A program made the position numbers and the translations under genes. From an uncultured Lachnospiraceae bacterium (GTDB taxonomy: Bacteria > Bacillota > Clostridia > Lachnospirales > Lachnospiraceae): a DNA stretch of 64,000 nt. The notes beneath the pieces are model-generated. The model worked only from the letters and a program-made list of their open reading frames with translations. It had not been told where the DNA came from and ran no database searches. This document shows, piece by piece, positions 9,037 through 17,354 of the stretch (the first letter of the stretch is position 1; each line of letters starts with the position of its first letter). The stretch is from positions 9,558 through 73,557 of the forward strand of contig CAJTVN010000022.1 in assembly GCA_910579685.1 (NCBI GenBank), written 5' to 3'.

Positions 9037-9107
9037 GCGGTGCACCCATATCCGGAAGCCTGCCGCAGGGGCAGCGTTCGGGCCGTGCGGCGCAAGATAA
9101 ACTGTCT

Positions 9108-10211
9108 TTATGGCTGCGTGGCCATAACATTCAACACATGGCTGGCATAATCGGAAAACAGCTGCCGGTCTTTTTTGATTTCGTCCGTCAGCTCAAAAAA
9201 CAGCTCGTTGCTCTTGTACTCCCTCTTAAAGAAAGGCTCCACCAGGATCTTCCACTGGGGAAGATAACTGGAAAATTTGCGGGTATAGCAGGTGGAAGCG
9301 CCTGCCTGTTCCCGATATTCCCGGTCAACAAAGGAGGCGATGGATTTGTGCATGGCGATATCCTCTGTTGGAAGATAATAGTAATCTTTATAGTTGGCGT
9401 AAAAATATTTGAGCTCCTCCTCGTAGATCGGTATGATGAGAGTGCCTTCATGTCCTTCTCCCTTAAAATGACAGCCCTTTCCCATGGCAGTGATGGAAAC
9501 CGGGAGAGCGGAGGAAAAAATCAGCTTCATCAAAAGCTCCCTGCGAGGGATTCCGTGAATATCATTGTAATAATTGGCTTGTACCTTGCGGGCCTTTAAA
9601 CTGTTATTGAACAGATCATAATAGGACAGAATGGGAAGGATTTCCAGCATTCCCTTCATATCGTCCGAGTTGTGCAGAAGCAGGGTATGATACAGGGTAT
9701 AATCGCGGGAAGAGAGATAATCCTGATAGACATGGATCAGCTCGCCTCCGGTATACTTGTCTTCCCTGGCAATATTCAGGAAATATTCAATGGTCTTCAG
9801 CTTGCAGTTGGGAAGCTTGAGGAAATTTTTGTAGGGAGAAATTCTGCGGTAGATATCAATTCCCTCAAAACCGTTAAAGCTGTAGGGAAGCTCGTAGGCG
9901 ATCACCTTCTGCTTCAAATAGGGAAGGTCAAAAGCGTTCCCGTTGTAATGGATTAAATAGGAAAACTCCCTGGCAAAAGAAAAGAATGCCTTTAAGAGTT
10001 CCGGCTCTTCCTCGGAGGATTGGGCAAACCACTGCTTGATGTGCCAGTTACCCTCCCTGAAAAAAGCGCATCCGATCAGGTAAAGCTGTGAGCTGGCAGG
10101 AGTAAAACCCGTGGTTTCAATATCTAAAAATAAAATCTGATCTAAGGGAGCCAGACGCTCTAATGGGTATGTTAAAGTAAAGTTGTTTAAAATCGTTTCT
10201 TCAATCTTCAT
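9108..10211 (-). CDS. RNase H-fold (DEDD) exonuclease-like protein, YprB family
   Basis: 367 residues. The N-terminal third is a DEDD exonuclease-type ribonuclease H fold: LFLDIETTGF gives the first Asp and Glu, YNGNAFDLPYLKQK the second Asp region, and NSDDMKGMLEIL the last. The C-terminal third is poorly conserved and basic. YprB of Bacillus is a similar stand-alone protein of unknown cellular role, often beside a helicase; no helicase is near here. The frame is open for 85 more codons upstream, but ATG 10211 has an excellent AAGGAGG, and the upstream residues look like A+T-rich noncoding sequence. Confidence 0.85.
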   Translation of the reverse strand: MKIEETILNNFTLTYPLERLAPLDQILFLDIETTGFTPASSQLYLIGCAFFREGNWHIKQWFAQSSEEEPELLKAFFSFAREFSYLIHYNGNAFDLPYLKQKVIAYELPYSFNGFEGIDIYRRISPYKNFLKLPNCKLKTIEYFLNIAREDKYTGGELIHVYQDYLSSRDYTLYHTLLLHNSDDMKGMLEILPILSYYDLFNNSLKARKVQANYYNDIHGIPRRELLMKLIFSSALPVSITAMGKGCHFKGEGHEGTLIIPIYEEELKYFYANYKDYYYLPTEDIAMHKSIASFVDREYREQAGASTCYTRKFSSYLPQWKILVEPFFKREYKSNELFFELTDEIKKDRQLFSDYASHVLNVMATQP

Positions 10212-10285
10212 AGGAGCCTCCTTATACCTATTTAGTGTAGCATACTTTTTCCATTTACAGTAGTATTTTCGACAAAAAAATTCTC

Positions 10286-10314
10286 TTCCAAAGATACGGT
10301 TCTTGTTATATAAT
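10286..10314 (+). promoter_or_regulatory. Candidate promoter for the GH25 lysozyme gene
   Basis: A perfect TATAAT (10309-10314) sits 33 bases before the ATG. At 17-base spacing the -35 is TTCCAA, which is weak. No other gene reads away in this direction. Confidence 0.45.
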
Positions 10315-10347
10315 CTAAGAAGAAAAAGACGAAAGAAAGGTTTGATC

Positions 10348-11448
10348 ATGGAAAACAGCAGATTAAAGAGAAAACGAAGAAAACAGCGCATCAGCTTATT
10401 TACAAATATTATCTTTTGTATCATCACGCTTGCGTCACTGACCGGCTGCATCATACTCCTTCTCAATAATTATGCATTGAGAAATGAGTCGAAGGAGGCG
10501 ATGGCGCAGGTCTCGCAGCTGGAGGCGTATCAGGAAAACTATGTTTATTCCCAATCGGATCTTGACGCCTATGTGGAGGAGGCAAGAATAGACGCAAGAG
10601 AAGAGGAGCGGAAGCTGTTTCTCGATGAACTGAAAGCGAAAATGAGCGGGAGCAGTACGGCTACGGCCATGCTCCGGGATTTTTTTACGGAGGATGTGGT
10701 GGTTTATGCCGATAATGAATACCATTTTTTTCCCATATCGGATCAGTTAAAAAAGCATACATATGTATACGATAATTTTATACAGCTGGAAAACGGACAG
10801 ATTGAATATGTCAATGATCTGGATGAGGTGGTCTCCAGAAAGGGGATTGACGTTTCCAGATATCAGGGAAAGATTGACTGGGAGAAGGTGGCATCCGACG
10901 GGGTGGAGTACGCTTTTATCCGGGCCGGAATCCGGGGCACCACGGAGGGAAAGCTCATGGAGGACGACCGGTTCGCAGATAATATAGAGGGTGCGATTGA
11001 TAACGATATCCATGCCGGGATCTATTTCTTTACCCAGGCTCTGACGAAAGAGGAGGCCGTGGATGAGGCGGAGTTTGTCCTTGAACTGATCGAACCCTAC
11101 AAGATCACTTATCCCGTTGTGATTGATCTGGAGGAAGTGACAAGCGAGGATGCGAGAACGGCGGATCTGACGAAGGAGGAATACACCCAAAACTGTATTG
11201 CCTTTTGTGAGACCATTAAGGCAGCCGGCTATACGCCGATGATTTACGGCAATCTCAAAACTTTTATGATTATGCTGGACATGGAGCAGCTGGAGGATTA
11301 CGAAAAGTGGTTTGCCTACTATAATGCACCGGTCTATTTTCCCTATGATTTCAGTATATGGCAGTATTCCTCAAAAGGCTCTGTGAGAGGAATCGATGAG
11401 GATGTGGATCTGAATATCTGTATGAAGGATTTTGTGAAGAAGGACTAG
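10348..11448 (+). CDS. Membrane-anchored GH25 lysozyme (N-acetylmuramidase)
   Basis: 366 residues. A very basic start (KRKRRKQR) and one hydrophobic segment (17-39) anchor the protein with its catalytic domain outside. Residues ~42-95 look coiled-coil. The GH25 domain starts at ~165: GIDVSRYQG contains catalytic D168, and DLEE (260-263) contains the acid E262, as expected for the family. FSIWQYSSKG near the end is also typical. Function: cleavage of the glycan strand of peptidoglycan, perhaps in wall growth or division. The start has AAAGG seven bases upstream. Confidence 0.92.
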   Translation: MENSRLKRKRRKQRISLFTNIIFCIITLASLTGCIILLLNNYALRNESKEAMAQVSQLEAYQENYVYSQSDLDAYVEEARIDAREEERKLFLDELKAKMSGSSTATAMLRDFFTEDVVVYADNEYHFFPISDQLKKHTYVYDNFIQLENGQIEYVNDLDEVVSRKGIDVSRYQGKIDWEKVASDGVEYAFIRAGIRGTTEGKLMEDDRFADNIEGAIDNDIHAGIYFFTQALTKEEAVDEAEFVLELIEPYKITYPVVIDLEEVTSEDARTADLTKEEYTQNCIAFCETIKAAGYTPMIYGNLKTFMIMLDMEQLEDYEKWFAYYNAPVYFPYDFSIWQYSSKGSVRGIDEDVDLNICMKDFVKKD

Positions 11449-11489
11449 CGGATTTCGGATGGCTGCAGAAAGAAACGGGTGATTGCAAT

Positions 11490-12335
11490 ATGGGAGAGAG
11501 GGGAAGCTTTGTAAGGAGCGGGTACCTGACCGAAAAGTTCCGTCTGTTTCACTTAAAGGACAGGGAGCCCAGGGAATATGAATATCATTATCATGATTTC
11601 CACAAGCTGATATGGTTTATTTCCGGAAAGGTGGAATACCACATAGAAGGGAAGGCCTATCATCTGGAGCCCCACGATATTCTACTGATCAGCAGAGGGC
11701 AGATCCACAAACCCTTTATCGGGACGGAGGAGCCCTATGAGCGGTATGTGTTCTATATTTCGGAGGAATACCTCGACGAGCATTCGGAGAAGGAGAGCGA
11801 GCTGAATCTCTGTTTTCAGATGGCTGATACGGAGGAGAGCAGCGTTCTGCGGCTCTCCCCCTCTGACAGCGGCCTTTTGTTTGAGACGGTGAAGCTTCTT
11901 GAACAGACGGGGCAAAAGCCTGACTATGCGGAGGAAATGTACAGACGGATCCTGTTCCTTAAGCTTCTCATTGAACTGAACCGATGCTGTGTGCGCAGTC
12001 GGGAGGTGTTTCACAAGACCGCCAGGTATGACAAGAAGATTGTGGAGATGATTCATTATATCAATGATCATCTGGACGGAGACTTGTCCATAGAAAACCT
12101 CTCAGCCTGCTTTTATCTGAGCAAATACCATATGATGCGCAAATTTAAGGAGGAAACCGGCTATTCCATGCACCAGTATATTCTGGAAAAAAGAATTCTG
12201 GCCGCAAGGAATCTGATTCTTTCCGGAATGCCTGCGACCTGCGCCTGTATGGAATGCGGGTTCAGGGATTATTCCACTTTCAGCCGGGCCTATAAAAAAG
12301 TGCTGCATGCGCTTCCTTCGGATGCGGAGGCGTGA
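11490..12335 (+). CDS. AraC family transcriptional regulator
   Basis: 281 residues: an N-terminal cupin sensor (residues ~25-100, with YHYHDFHKLIWFISG and PHDILLISRGQIHKP) and two C-terminal AraC helix-turn-helix motifs (~180-275, with NLSACFYLSKYHMMRKFKEE and CGFRDYSTFSRAYKK). This arrangement is typical of sugar-responsive activators. No obvious target operon is adjacent: lysozyme is upstream, the SRP operon downstream. The ribosome binding site is weak. Confidence 0.92.
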   Translation: MGERGSFVRSGYLTEKFRLFHLKDREPREYEYHYHDFHKLIWFISGKVEYHIEGKAYHLEPHDILLISRGQIHKPFIGTEEPYERYVFYISEEYLDEHSEKESELNLCFQMADTEESSVLRLSPSDSGLLFETVKLLEQTGQKPDYAEEMYRRILFLKLLIELNRCCVRSREVFHKTARYDKKIVEMIHYINDHLDGDLSIENLSACFYLSKYHMMRKFKEETGYSMHQYILEKRILAARNLILSGMPATCACMECGFRDYSTFSRAYKKVLHALPSDAEA

Positions 12336-12365
12336 GAAAAATGTGGAGGTGTAAAGAAAAAATAC

Positions 12366-12394
12366 TTGACACCCCCTTTTTTTTGTTGTATTCT
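12366..12394 (+). promoter_or_regulatory. Strong promoter of the ylxM-ffh operon
   Basis: TTGACA, 17 bases, TATTCT. The -35 is perfect. The likely start of transcription is about 10 bases before the ylxM ATG, giving a very short leader. Confidence 0.85.
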
Positions 12395-12410
12395 ACCTAA
12401 GGTGATTGCA

Positions 12411-12752
12411 ATGGAGAAAATCGTTGAACAGGGGCTTTTGTTTGATTTCTACGGAGAACTGCTGACAGATCATCAGAAGAGGGTCTACCGGGATGCCGTA
12501 TTTGAGGATATGTCTCTTGGTGAAATTGCGCAGGAATATGGAATCAGCAGGCAGGGGGTTCACGATCTGATCAGGCGCTGCAACAATTCCCTGCAGGAGT
12601 ATGAGGACAAACTGCATCTGGTATCGAGATTTATGAAGATCAGGACCAAAATCAAGGAGATTGACTCCCTTGCGGAGGATGCGGAGCTCTCCCGAAGGGA
12701 GCTTGCGGAAGGGATCCGACGCATATCCGGACAGATATTGGAGGAATTATAG
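12411..12752 (+). CDS. ylxM: YlxM-type helix-turn-helix protein, SRP-associated
   Basis: 113 residues. The middle is a sigma-like helix-turn-helix (DMSLGEIAQEYGISRQGVHD, residues 37-56), followed by a helical, charged tail. YlxM proteins are encoded just before ffh in Firmicutes and have been linked to SRP function. The gap to ffh is only 10 bases. ATG 12411 follows AAGG; an upstream TTG in frame lies in the -35 hexamer and cannot be used. Confidence 0.93.
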   Translation: MEKIVEQGLLFDFYGELLTDHQKRVYRDAVFEDMSLGEIAQEYGISRQGVHDLIRRCNNSLQEYEDKLHLVSRFMKIRTKIKEIDSLAEDAELSRRELAEGIRRISGQILEEL

Positions 12753-12762
12753 AGGTATCCAA

Positions 12763-14118
12763 ATGGCATTTGAGAGTTTAACAGAAAAGCTTCAGAATGT
12801 ATTCAAGAATCTGCGGAGCAAAGGCCGGCTGACCGAAGAGGATGTAAAGACAGCCCTCAAAGAGGTGAAGATGGCCCTTCTGGAAGCGGATGTGAACTTC
12901 AAGGTGGTTAAGCAGTTCATAAAAGCGGTGGAGGAGAGAGCCGTTGGTGCGGATGTGATGAACGGCCTCAATCCCGGACAGATGGTGATCAAAATCGTAA
13001 ACGAAGAGATGATCGCCCTGATGGGTTCGGAGACTACGGAAATCAGGATGCAGCCCGGCAAAGCGATCACGGTCATCATGATGTGCGGCCTTCAGGGTGC
13101 GGGTAAGACGACCACCACGGCAAAGATTGCGGGAAAGCTCACTCTGAAAGGGAAAAAACCGCTTCTTGTGGCCTGCGACGTATACAGACCAGCAGCAATT
13201 AAGCAGCTGCAGATCAACGGCGAGAAGCAGAAGGTCGATGTTTTTTCCATGGGAGACAGCCAGAATCCTGTGGATATCGCAAAGGCATCCCTGGAACATG
13301 CCAGGAAAGGCGGCCACAACGTGGTTATTCTGGATACGGCGGGACGCCTTCACATTGACGAAGAGATGATGACGGAGCTTAAAAATATCAAGAACCATGT
13401 GGAAGTCCATCAGACACTCCTGGTGGTGGATGCCATGACCGGTCAGGATGCGGTCACGGTGGCAAAGGATTTCGATGAGAAGGTCGGCATTGACGGAGTT
13501 GTTTTGTCGAAGATGGACGGCGATACCAGGGGCGGTGCGGCGCTTTCCGTGAAAGCGGTTACGGGCAAACCGATTCTCTATGTCGGCATGGGCGAAAAGC
13601 TTTCTGATCTGGAACAATTTTATCCGGACCGTATGGCCGGGCGGATTCTCGGAATGGGGGATGTGCTTTCCCTGATTGAGAAGGCCCAGGAAAACATCTC
13701 CATTGACGAGGATAAGGAAAAAGAGATGGCTGCCCGGATGAAGAAGGGCAAGTTTGACTTTGAGGATTTTCTGGAGAGCATGAAGCAGATGCGCAACATG
13801 GGAGGCCTTGCCAGCATTCTGGGTATGATGCCCGGGATGGGTAAGCAGCTGGGGGATATTGAATCCATGATTGACGAAAAGCAGCTGGCCCGGACGGAGG
13901 CGATTGTTCTTAGCATGACGCCTGCGGAGCGCAAGAACCCAAAGCTCTTAAATCCCAGCAGAAAGCACAGGATTGCAAGAGGGGCTGGTGTGGATATTGC
14001 GGTAGTGAACCGTTTTATCAAACAGTTTGAGCAGTCCCAGAAAATGATGAAGCAGATGCCTGGGCTTATGGGTGGCAGGAAAAGGCGGGGCCTGGGAGGA
14101 ATGCGTTTTCCGTTCTGA
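12763..14118 (+). CDS. ffh: Signal recognition particle protein Ffh
   Basis: 451 residues. The N and G domains hold the GTPase motifs GLQGAGKTTTTAKIA (G1), DTAGRLHIDEEM (G3) and SKMDGDTRGG (G4). The methionine-rich M domain (from ~300: GMMPGMGK, then MMKQMPGLMGG) binds 4.5S RNA and signal peptides. It targets nascent membrane proteins to FtsY. Start: ATG 12763 after AGAGG, beginning MAFESLTEKLQ as in relatives; the upstream in-frame sequence is ylxM in another frame. Confidence 0.98.
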   Translation: MAFESLTEKLQNVFKNLRSKGRLTEEDVKTALKEVKMALLEADVNFKVVKQFIKAVEERAVGADVMNGLNPGQMVIKIVNEEMIALMGSETTEIRMQPGKAITVIMMCGLQGAGKTTTTAKIAGKLTLKGKKPLLVACDVYRPAAIKQLQINGEKQKVDVFSMGDSQNPVDIAKASLEHARKGGHNVVILDTAGRLHIDEEMMTELKNIKNHVEVHQTLLVVDAMTGQDAVTVAKDFDEKVGIDGVVLSKMDGDTRGGAALSVKAVTGKPILYVGMGEKLSDLEQFYPDRMAGRILGMGDVLSLIEKAQENISIDEDKEKEMAARMKKGKFDFEDFLESMKQMRNMGGLASILGMMPGMGKQLGDIESMIDEKQLARTEAIVLSMTPAERKNPKLLNPSRKHRIARGAGVDIAVVNRFIKQFEQSQKMMKQMPGLMGGRKRRGLGGMRFPF

Positions 14119-14218
14119 GTTTTCCCGACAGAATACAGGCGGATTTGTATCTGTATAACAATGTGATATTTGGAATTTTAATTCAAATATATATTATAAT
14201 TTTGCGGAGGTGAAAAAA

Positions 14219-14464
14219 ATGGCAGTAAAAATCAGATTGAGAAGAATGGGTCAGAAGAAAGTTCCTTTCTATAGAATCGTGGTAGCGGATTCCAGATCAC
14301 CCAGGGATGGCAGATGCATTGAGGAGATTGGAACTTATGATCCCAACACAGATCCCAGTACTTTCAAGGTAAATGAGGAACTGGCTAAAAAGTGGTTGGC
14401 AAATGGAGCACAGCCTACGGAAGTTGTCAGCAAGATTTTTAAATTGGCAGGCATTTCAAAATAA
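14219..14464 (+). CDS. rpsP: 30S ribosomal protein S16
   Basis: 81 residues, full length. MAVKIRLRRMG, FYRIVVADSRSPRDGR and IGTYDP are the family landmarks. The correct start is ATG 14219, preceded by GGAGG; a GTG nine bases earlier is in frame. The A+T-rich 100-base gap after ffh holds TATAAT at 14195-14200, so a promoter for the ribosomal genes may lie here, but the matching -35 (TTGGAA) is 19 bases away. Confidence 0.98.
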   Translation: MAVKIRLRRMGQKKVPFYRIVVADSRSPRDGRCIEEIGTYDPNTDPSTFKVNEELAKKWLANGAQPTEVVSKIFKLAGISK

Positions 14465-14494
14465 GGACAGTTGACAGCTCATAGGAGGTAAACT

Positions 14495-14722
14495 ATGAAG
14501 GAATTAGTTGAAGTGATTGCGAAGGCACTTGTTGAGCATCCGGATGAAGTGATTGTGACGGAAAAAGAAGAGGGAAAACACCTTACCGTTGAGCTTCATG
14601 TGGCTGCATCCGATATGGGGAAAGTGATCGGAAAACAGGGCCGGATTGCCAAGGCAATACGTTCCGTGGTGAAGGCGGCTTCGTCGAAGGACAACAGGAA
14701 AGTAGATGTGGAAATCGTCTGA
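14495..14722 (+). CDS. khpA: KH-domain RNA-binding protein KhpA
   Basis: 75 residues, a single KH domain with the GXXG-type loop in VIGKQGRIAKAIR. In other Firmicutes KhpA pairs with KhpB/EloR to bind RNA and affect cell elongation. AGGAGG precedes the ATG. Its place between rpsP and rimM is the conserved one. Confidence 0.96.
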   Translation: MKELVEVIAKALVEHPDEVIVTEKEEGKHLTVELHVAASDMGKVIGKQGRIAKAIRSVVKAASSKDNRKVDVEIV

Positions 14723-14730
14723 GGTTAACT

Positions 14731-14764
14731 CATAAGGGATGTTCTTTCGGGAACATCCCTTATG
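14731..14764 (+). other. Perfect 14-bp hairpin without a T tract
   Basis: CATAAGGGATGTTC pairs perfectly with GAACATCCCTTATG around a 6-base loop (TTTCGG), 8 bases after the khpA stop. No T run follows, so it is not a standard terminator. It could set the mRNA ratio of khpA and rimM by processing or 3' end protection. Confidence 0.6.
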
Positions 14765-14844
14765 AAATTCATGGCAATGGAATCCTCATAAACCGGATTC
14801 TGCTGTTTCAACCGGATATGGATAAACCGGCAAGGAGAGGTAAT

Positions 14845-15354
14845 ATGGATGAGCTGCTGCAGGTGGGAATTATTTCGTCCACCCATGGGATAAGAGGGGA
14901 AGTCAAGGTTTTCCCGACTACGGATGATGCAAACCGTTTCAGGAAGCTGAAGGAAGTCATACTGGATACCGGCAGGGAGCGTTTGACACTGCAGATTGAG
15001 GGAGTCAAATTTTTTAAGAAATTTGCGATTCTGAAATTTAAAGGATATGACAATATCAATGATATTGAAAAGTATAAGGGAGCCAGCCTTCTGGTACAGC
15101 GAAAGGATGCGGTAAAGCTACAGCGGGACGAGTACTTTATTGCGGATCTGATCGGCATGGAGGTTGCGAACGAGGACGGTTCCTTCCAGGGCGTCTTGAA
15201 GGATGTTCTGGAGACCGGGGCCAACGATGTCTATGTGGTAAGCCGCGAAAGTGGGAGCGATGTGCTGATTCCGGCGATCAAGGATTGCATTTTGTCGGTG
15301 GATCTCTCAGCGGGCAGGATGAAGGTTCATCTGCTGGACGGGCTGCTGGACTGA
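14845..15354 (+). CDS. rimM: Ribosome maturation factor RimM
   Basis: 169 residues. The N-terminal RimM barrel begins LLQVGIISSTHGIRGEVKV; the C-terminal PRC-barrel has DVLIPAIKDCILSVDL. It binds S19 during 16S processing and 30S head assembly. Start at ATG 14845 after AAGGAGAGG; an ATG 27 bases earlier is in frame but gives an unrelated leader. Confidence 0.97.
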   Translation: MDELLQVGIISSTHGIRGEVKVFPTTDDANRFRKLKEVILDTGRERLTLQIEGVKFFKKFAILKFKGYDNINDIEKYKGASLLVQRKDAVKLQRDEYFIADLIGMEVANEDGSFQGVLKDVLETGANDVYVVSRESGSDVLIPAIKDCILSVDLSAGRMKVHLLDGLLD

Positions 15355-15373
15355 TTTTGACAGGAGATTTGGC

Positions 15374-16177
15374 ATGAATTTTCATGTGCTTACGTTGTTT
15401 CCGGATATGATTATACAAGGGCTCTATACAAGTGTTGTCGGCCGTGCCCTAAAGGCGGGTACGATCCATCTTGAGGCGGTCAATATAAGAGACTACACAC
15501 TGGATAAACACAAAAAAGTGGACGACTATCCTTACGGAGGGGGCGCCGGCATGCTCATGCAGGCCCAGCCCGTCTATGACGCATTTCGTGCCGTCCGAAA
15601 ATCCGTTTATGAGAGAAGGGGAGAGGTTCCTTTAAGGGTCGTGTATCTTACGCCCTGCGGAAAGACCTTTCATCAGGATATGGCCAGGGAACTGGCCAGG
15701 GAGGAGGATCTTGTCCTCCTCTGCGGACACTATGAGGGGATTGACGAACGGGTTCTCGAGGAAATCGTGACGGACGAGGTGTCCATAGGCGATTATGTGC
15801 TGACCGGGGGCGAGCTGCCCGCCATGGTGCTTGTGGATGCGGTCTCCCGAATGGTTCCCGGCGTCCTGGGAAATCAGGTTTCCGGCGAGAGCGAGAGCTT
15901 TTGCAAAAACCTTCTGGAATATCCGCAGTATTCCCGGCCGGAGGTGTGGAGGGATAAGAGGGTTCCGGAGATTCTCCTTTCCGGCGACCATGCCAGAATC
16001 GAACAGTGGAGGCTGGAACAATCGCTGGAGCGGACAAGTTTAAGGAGGCCGGAGCTCTACGAAAGCTGGGTATCGGAGAACCAGGAATATTTCCGCAAAA
16101 AGGCAAAGAGAGAAGAGCGGATGCGTAAAAAGGAAGAGAAAGCAAGAAAGGCCGCACAAAACGCTTGCATTTTGTGA
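15374..16177 (+). CDS. trmD: tRNA (guanine37-N1)-methyltransferase
   Basis: 267 residues of a SPOUT methyltransferase that makes m1G37 and prevents frameshifting. MNFHVLTLFPDM, DYPYGGGAGM, LLCGHYEGIDERV and SIGDYVLTGGELPA are the family blocks, including the trefoil knot. The C-terminal ~25 residues are a lysine/glutamate-rich tail (EERMRKKEEKARKA) beyond the usual end. A promoter for rplS overlaps the last codons. Confidence 0.98.
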   Translation: MNFHVLTLFPDMIIQGLYTSVVGRALKAGTIHLEAVNIRDYTLDKHKKVDDYPYGGGAGMLMQAQPVYDAFRAVRKSVYERRGEVPLRVVYLTPCGKTFHQDMARELAREEDLVLLCGHYEGIDERVLEEIVTDEVSIGDYVLTGGELPAMVLVDAVSRMVPGVLGNQVSGESESFCKNLLEYPQYSRPEVWRDKRVPEILLSGDHARIEQWRLEQSLERTSLRRPELYESWVSENQEYFRKKAKREERMRKKEEKARKAAQNACIL

Positions 16178-16193
16178 CGGAGTGTGGTAGATT
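16165..16193 (+). promoter_or_regulatory. Promoter for rplS inside the end of trmD
   Basis: TTGCAT, 17 bases, TAGATT. Transcription would begin around 16,200 and give a ~115-base leader before rplS, allowing L19 to be made apart from trmD. Confidence 0.65.
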
Positions 16194-16199
16194 ATTAAT

Positions 16200-16315
16200 G
16201 TTGTAAAAACGAGATGGTCCTCTGTTACTGTTGTATTAAGAACATCCGCTTTCGAACAAAAGCTGTCCCTGTGCCGGAAAGACGGCTGCGGGCAAAGTGA
16301 AAGGAGACTGATAGA
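16200..16315 (+). promoter_or_regulatory. Candidate rplS 5' leader
   Basis: The gap before rplS contains a hairpin at 16267-16292 (CCC and GCCG pairing with CGGC and GGG across a small internal loop), ending 8 bases before the AAAGGAG site. L19 leaders that bind the protein are known in Bacilli; whether this belongs to that class cannot be judged here. Confidence 0.4.
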
Positions 16316-16663
16316 ATGAACGATATTATCAAAAGTATTGAAGATGCCCAGCTTAAGGCTGAGGTTGACGAGTTTCACGTAGGAGACACCGTTAAGGTAT
16401 ACGGAAAGATCCGGGAAGGAAACCATGAGAGAATCCAGGTTTTCGAGGGTACGGTACTCAAGAGACAGGGCGGCGGTGCAAGAGAGACGTTTACCGTAAG
16501 GAAAACTTCAAACGGCGTAGGTGTGGAGAGAACGTGGCCCCTGCATTCACCTAACGTACAGAAAATCGAAGTAGTCCGCAGAGGTAAAGTAAGAAGGGCG
16601 AAGCTGTTCTACTTAAGAGACCGCGTAGGTAAGAAGGCCAAGGTTAAGGAACTGGTAAAATAA
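16316..16663 (+). CDS. rplS: 50S ribosomal protein L19
   Basis: 115 residues, full length. FHVGDTVKVYGKIREG, RIQVFEGTVLKRQG, ERTWPLHSPNV and AKLFYLRDRVGK are the family signatures. L19 lies at the 30S-50S interface. AAAGGAG is 8 bases before the ATG. It has its own promoter and terminator. Confidence 0.98.
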   Translation: MNDIIKSIEDAQLKAEVDEFHVGDTVKVYGKIREGNHERIQVFEGTVLKRQGGGARETFTVRKTSNGVGVERTWPLHSPNVQKIEVVRRGKVRRAKLFYLRDRVGKKAKVKELVK

Positions 16664-16675
16664 AGCTGTTACAGT

Positions 16676-16704
16676 AAGGACAATTGCTTGCGATTGTCCT
16701 TTTC
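16676..16704 (+). terminator. Intrinsic terminator after rplS
   Basis: AAGGACAAT (16676-16684) pairs with ATTGTCCTT (16693-16701), with an 8-base loop and T-rich tail. Some read-through into lepB is likely. Confidence 0.8.
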
Positions 16705-16754
16705 TGATATTCCGGTATCTGTTAAAATGCCCGCATGGAAGGAAACGGAGAGAT

Positions 16755-17339
16755 ATGGCCAGAAAAAAGGGACTGACTTTTTACGAAAAGGAAAAGAAAA
16801 TAAGCAGGTCAATGATCCGGGAAATCTTTTCCACGATCTTCTGTGCCTTTGCGGCCGTTCTGGTGGCGTTTGTCCTTGTCTTTTCGGTAGGGATGCAGGT
16901 GGGCGTCATAGGCGTCTCCATGGAGCCGAAGCTTCACAACGGGCAGGAGGTTCTGGTAAACCGGCTGCTGTACCAGGTAACGGCCCCAAAACGGAATGAC
17001 GTCGTGGCGTTTCTTCCGAACGGGAATAAAAATTCCCACTACTATATCAAGCGCGTGGTGGGCCTTCCGGGCGAGAAGGTGCAGATTATCGGCGGATATG
17101 TGTACATCGACGGCGAGCCGCTGAATGAGGATGAAAGCTATGACAAGATTGCGGATGCTGGAATTGCACAGGTGGAGATCCAGCTGGGAAGCGATGAGTT
17201 TTTTGTCCTGGGAGATAACAGGAACAACAGCGAGGACAGCCGTTCCGGCAATATAGGAGCGGTAAAGCGGGAGACGATTGCCGGAAAGGTATGGCTTCAT
17301 CTGCCCTGCGGGGAAGATGATTTTGGTTTTGTAAATTAG
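16755..17339 (+). CDS. lepB: Signal peptidase I (first copy)
   Basis: 194 residues. A basic N-terminus, one membrane segment (~24-48), then the catalytic serine in GVSMEPKL (S55) and the catalytic lysine in YYIKRVVGLPGE (K99). FVLGDNRNNSEDSR is box E. It cleaves signal peptides of exported proteins outside the membrane. A second, shorter signal peptidase gene lies 0.9 kb downstream, after rbgA. The C-terminus here (HLPCGEDDFGFVN) differs from the second copy. Confidence 0.95.
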   Translation: MARKKGLTFYEKEKKISRSMIREIFSTIFCAFAAVLVAFVLVFSVGMQVGVIGVSMEPKLHNGQEVLVNRLLYQVTAPKRNDVVAFLPNGNKNSHYYIKRVVGLPGEKVQIIGGYVYIDGEPLNEDESYDKIADAGIAQVEIQLGSDEFFVLGDNRNNSEDSRSGNIGAVKRETIAGKVWLHLPCGEDDFGFVN

Positions 17340-17354
17340 CGAAGGGATATAATT

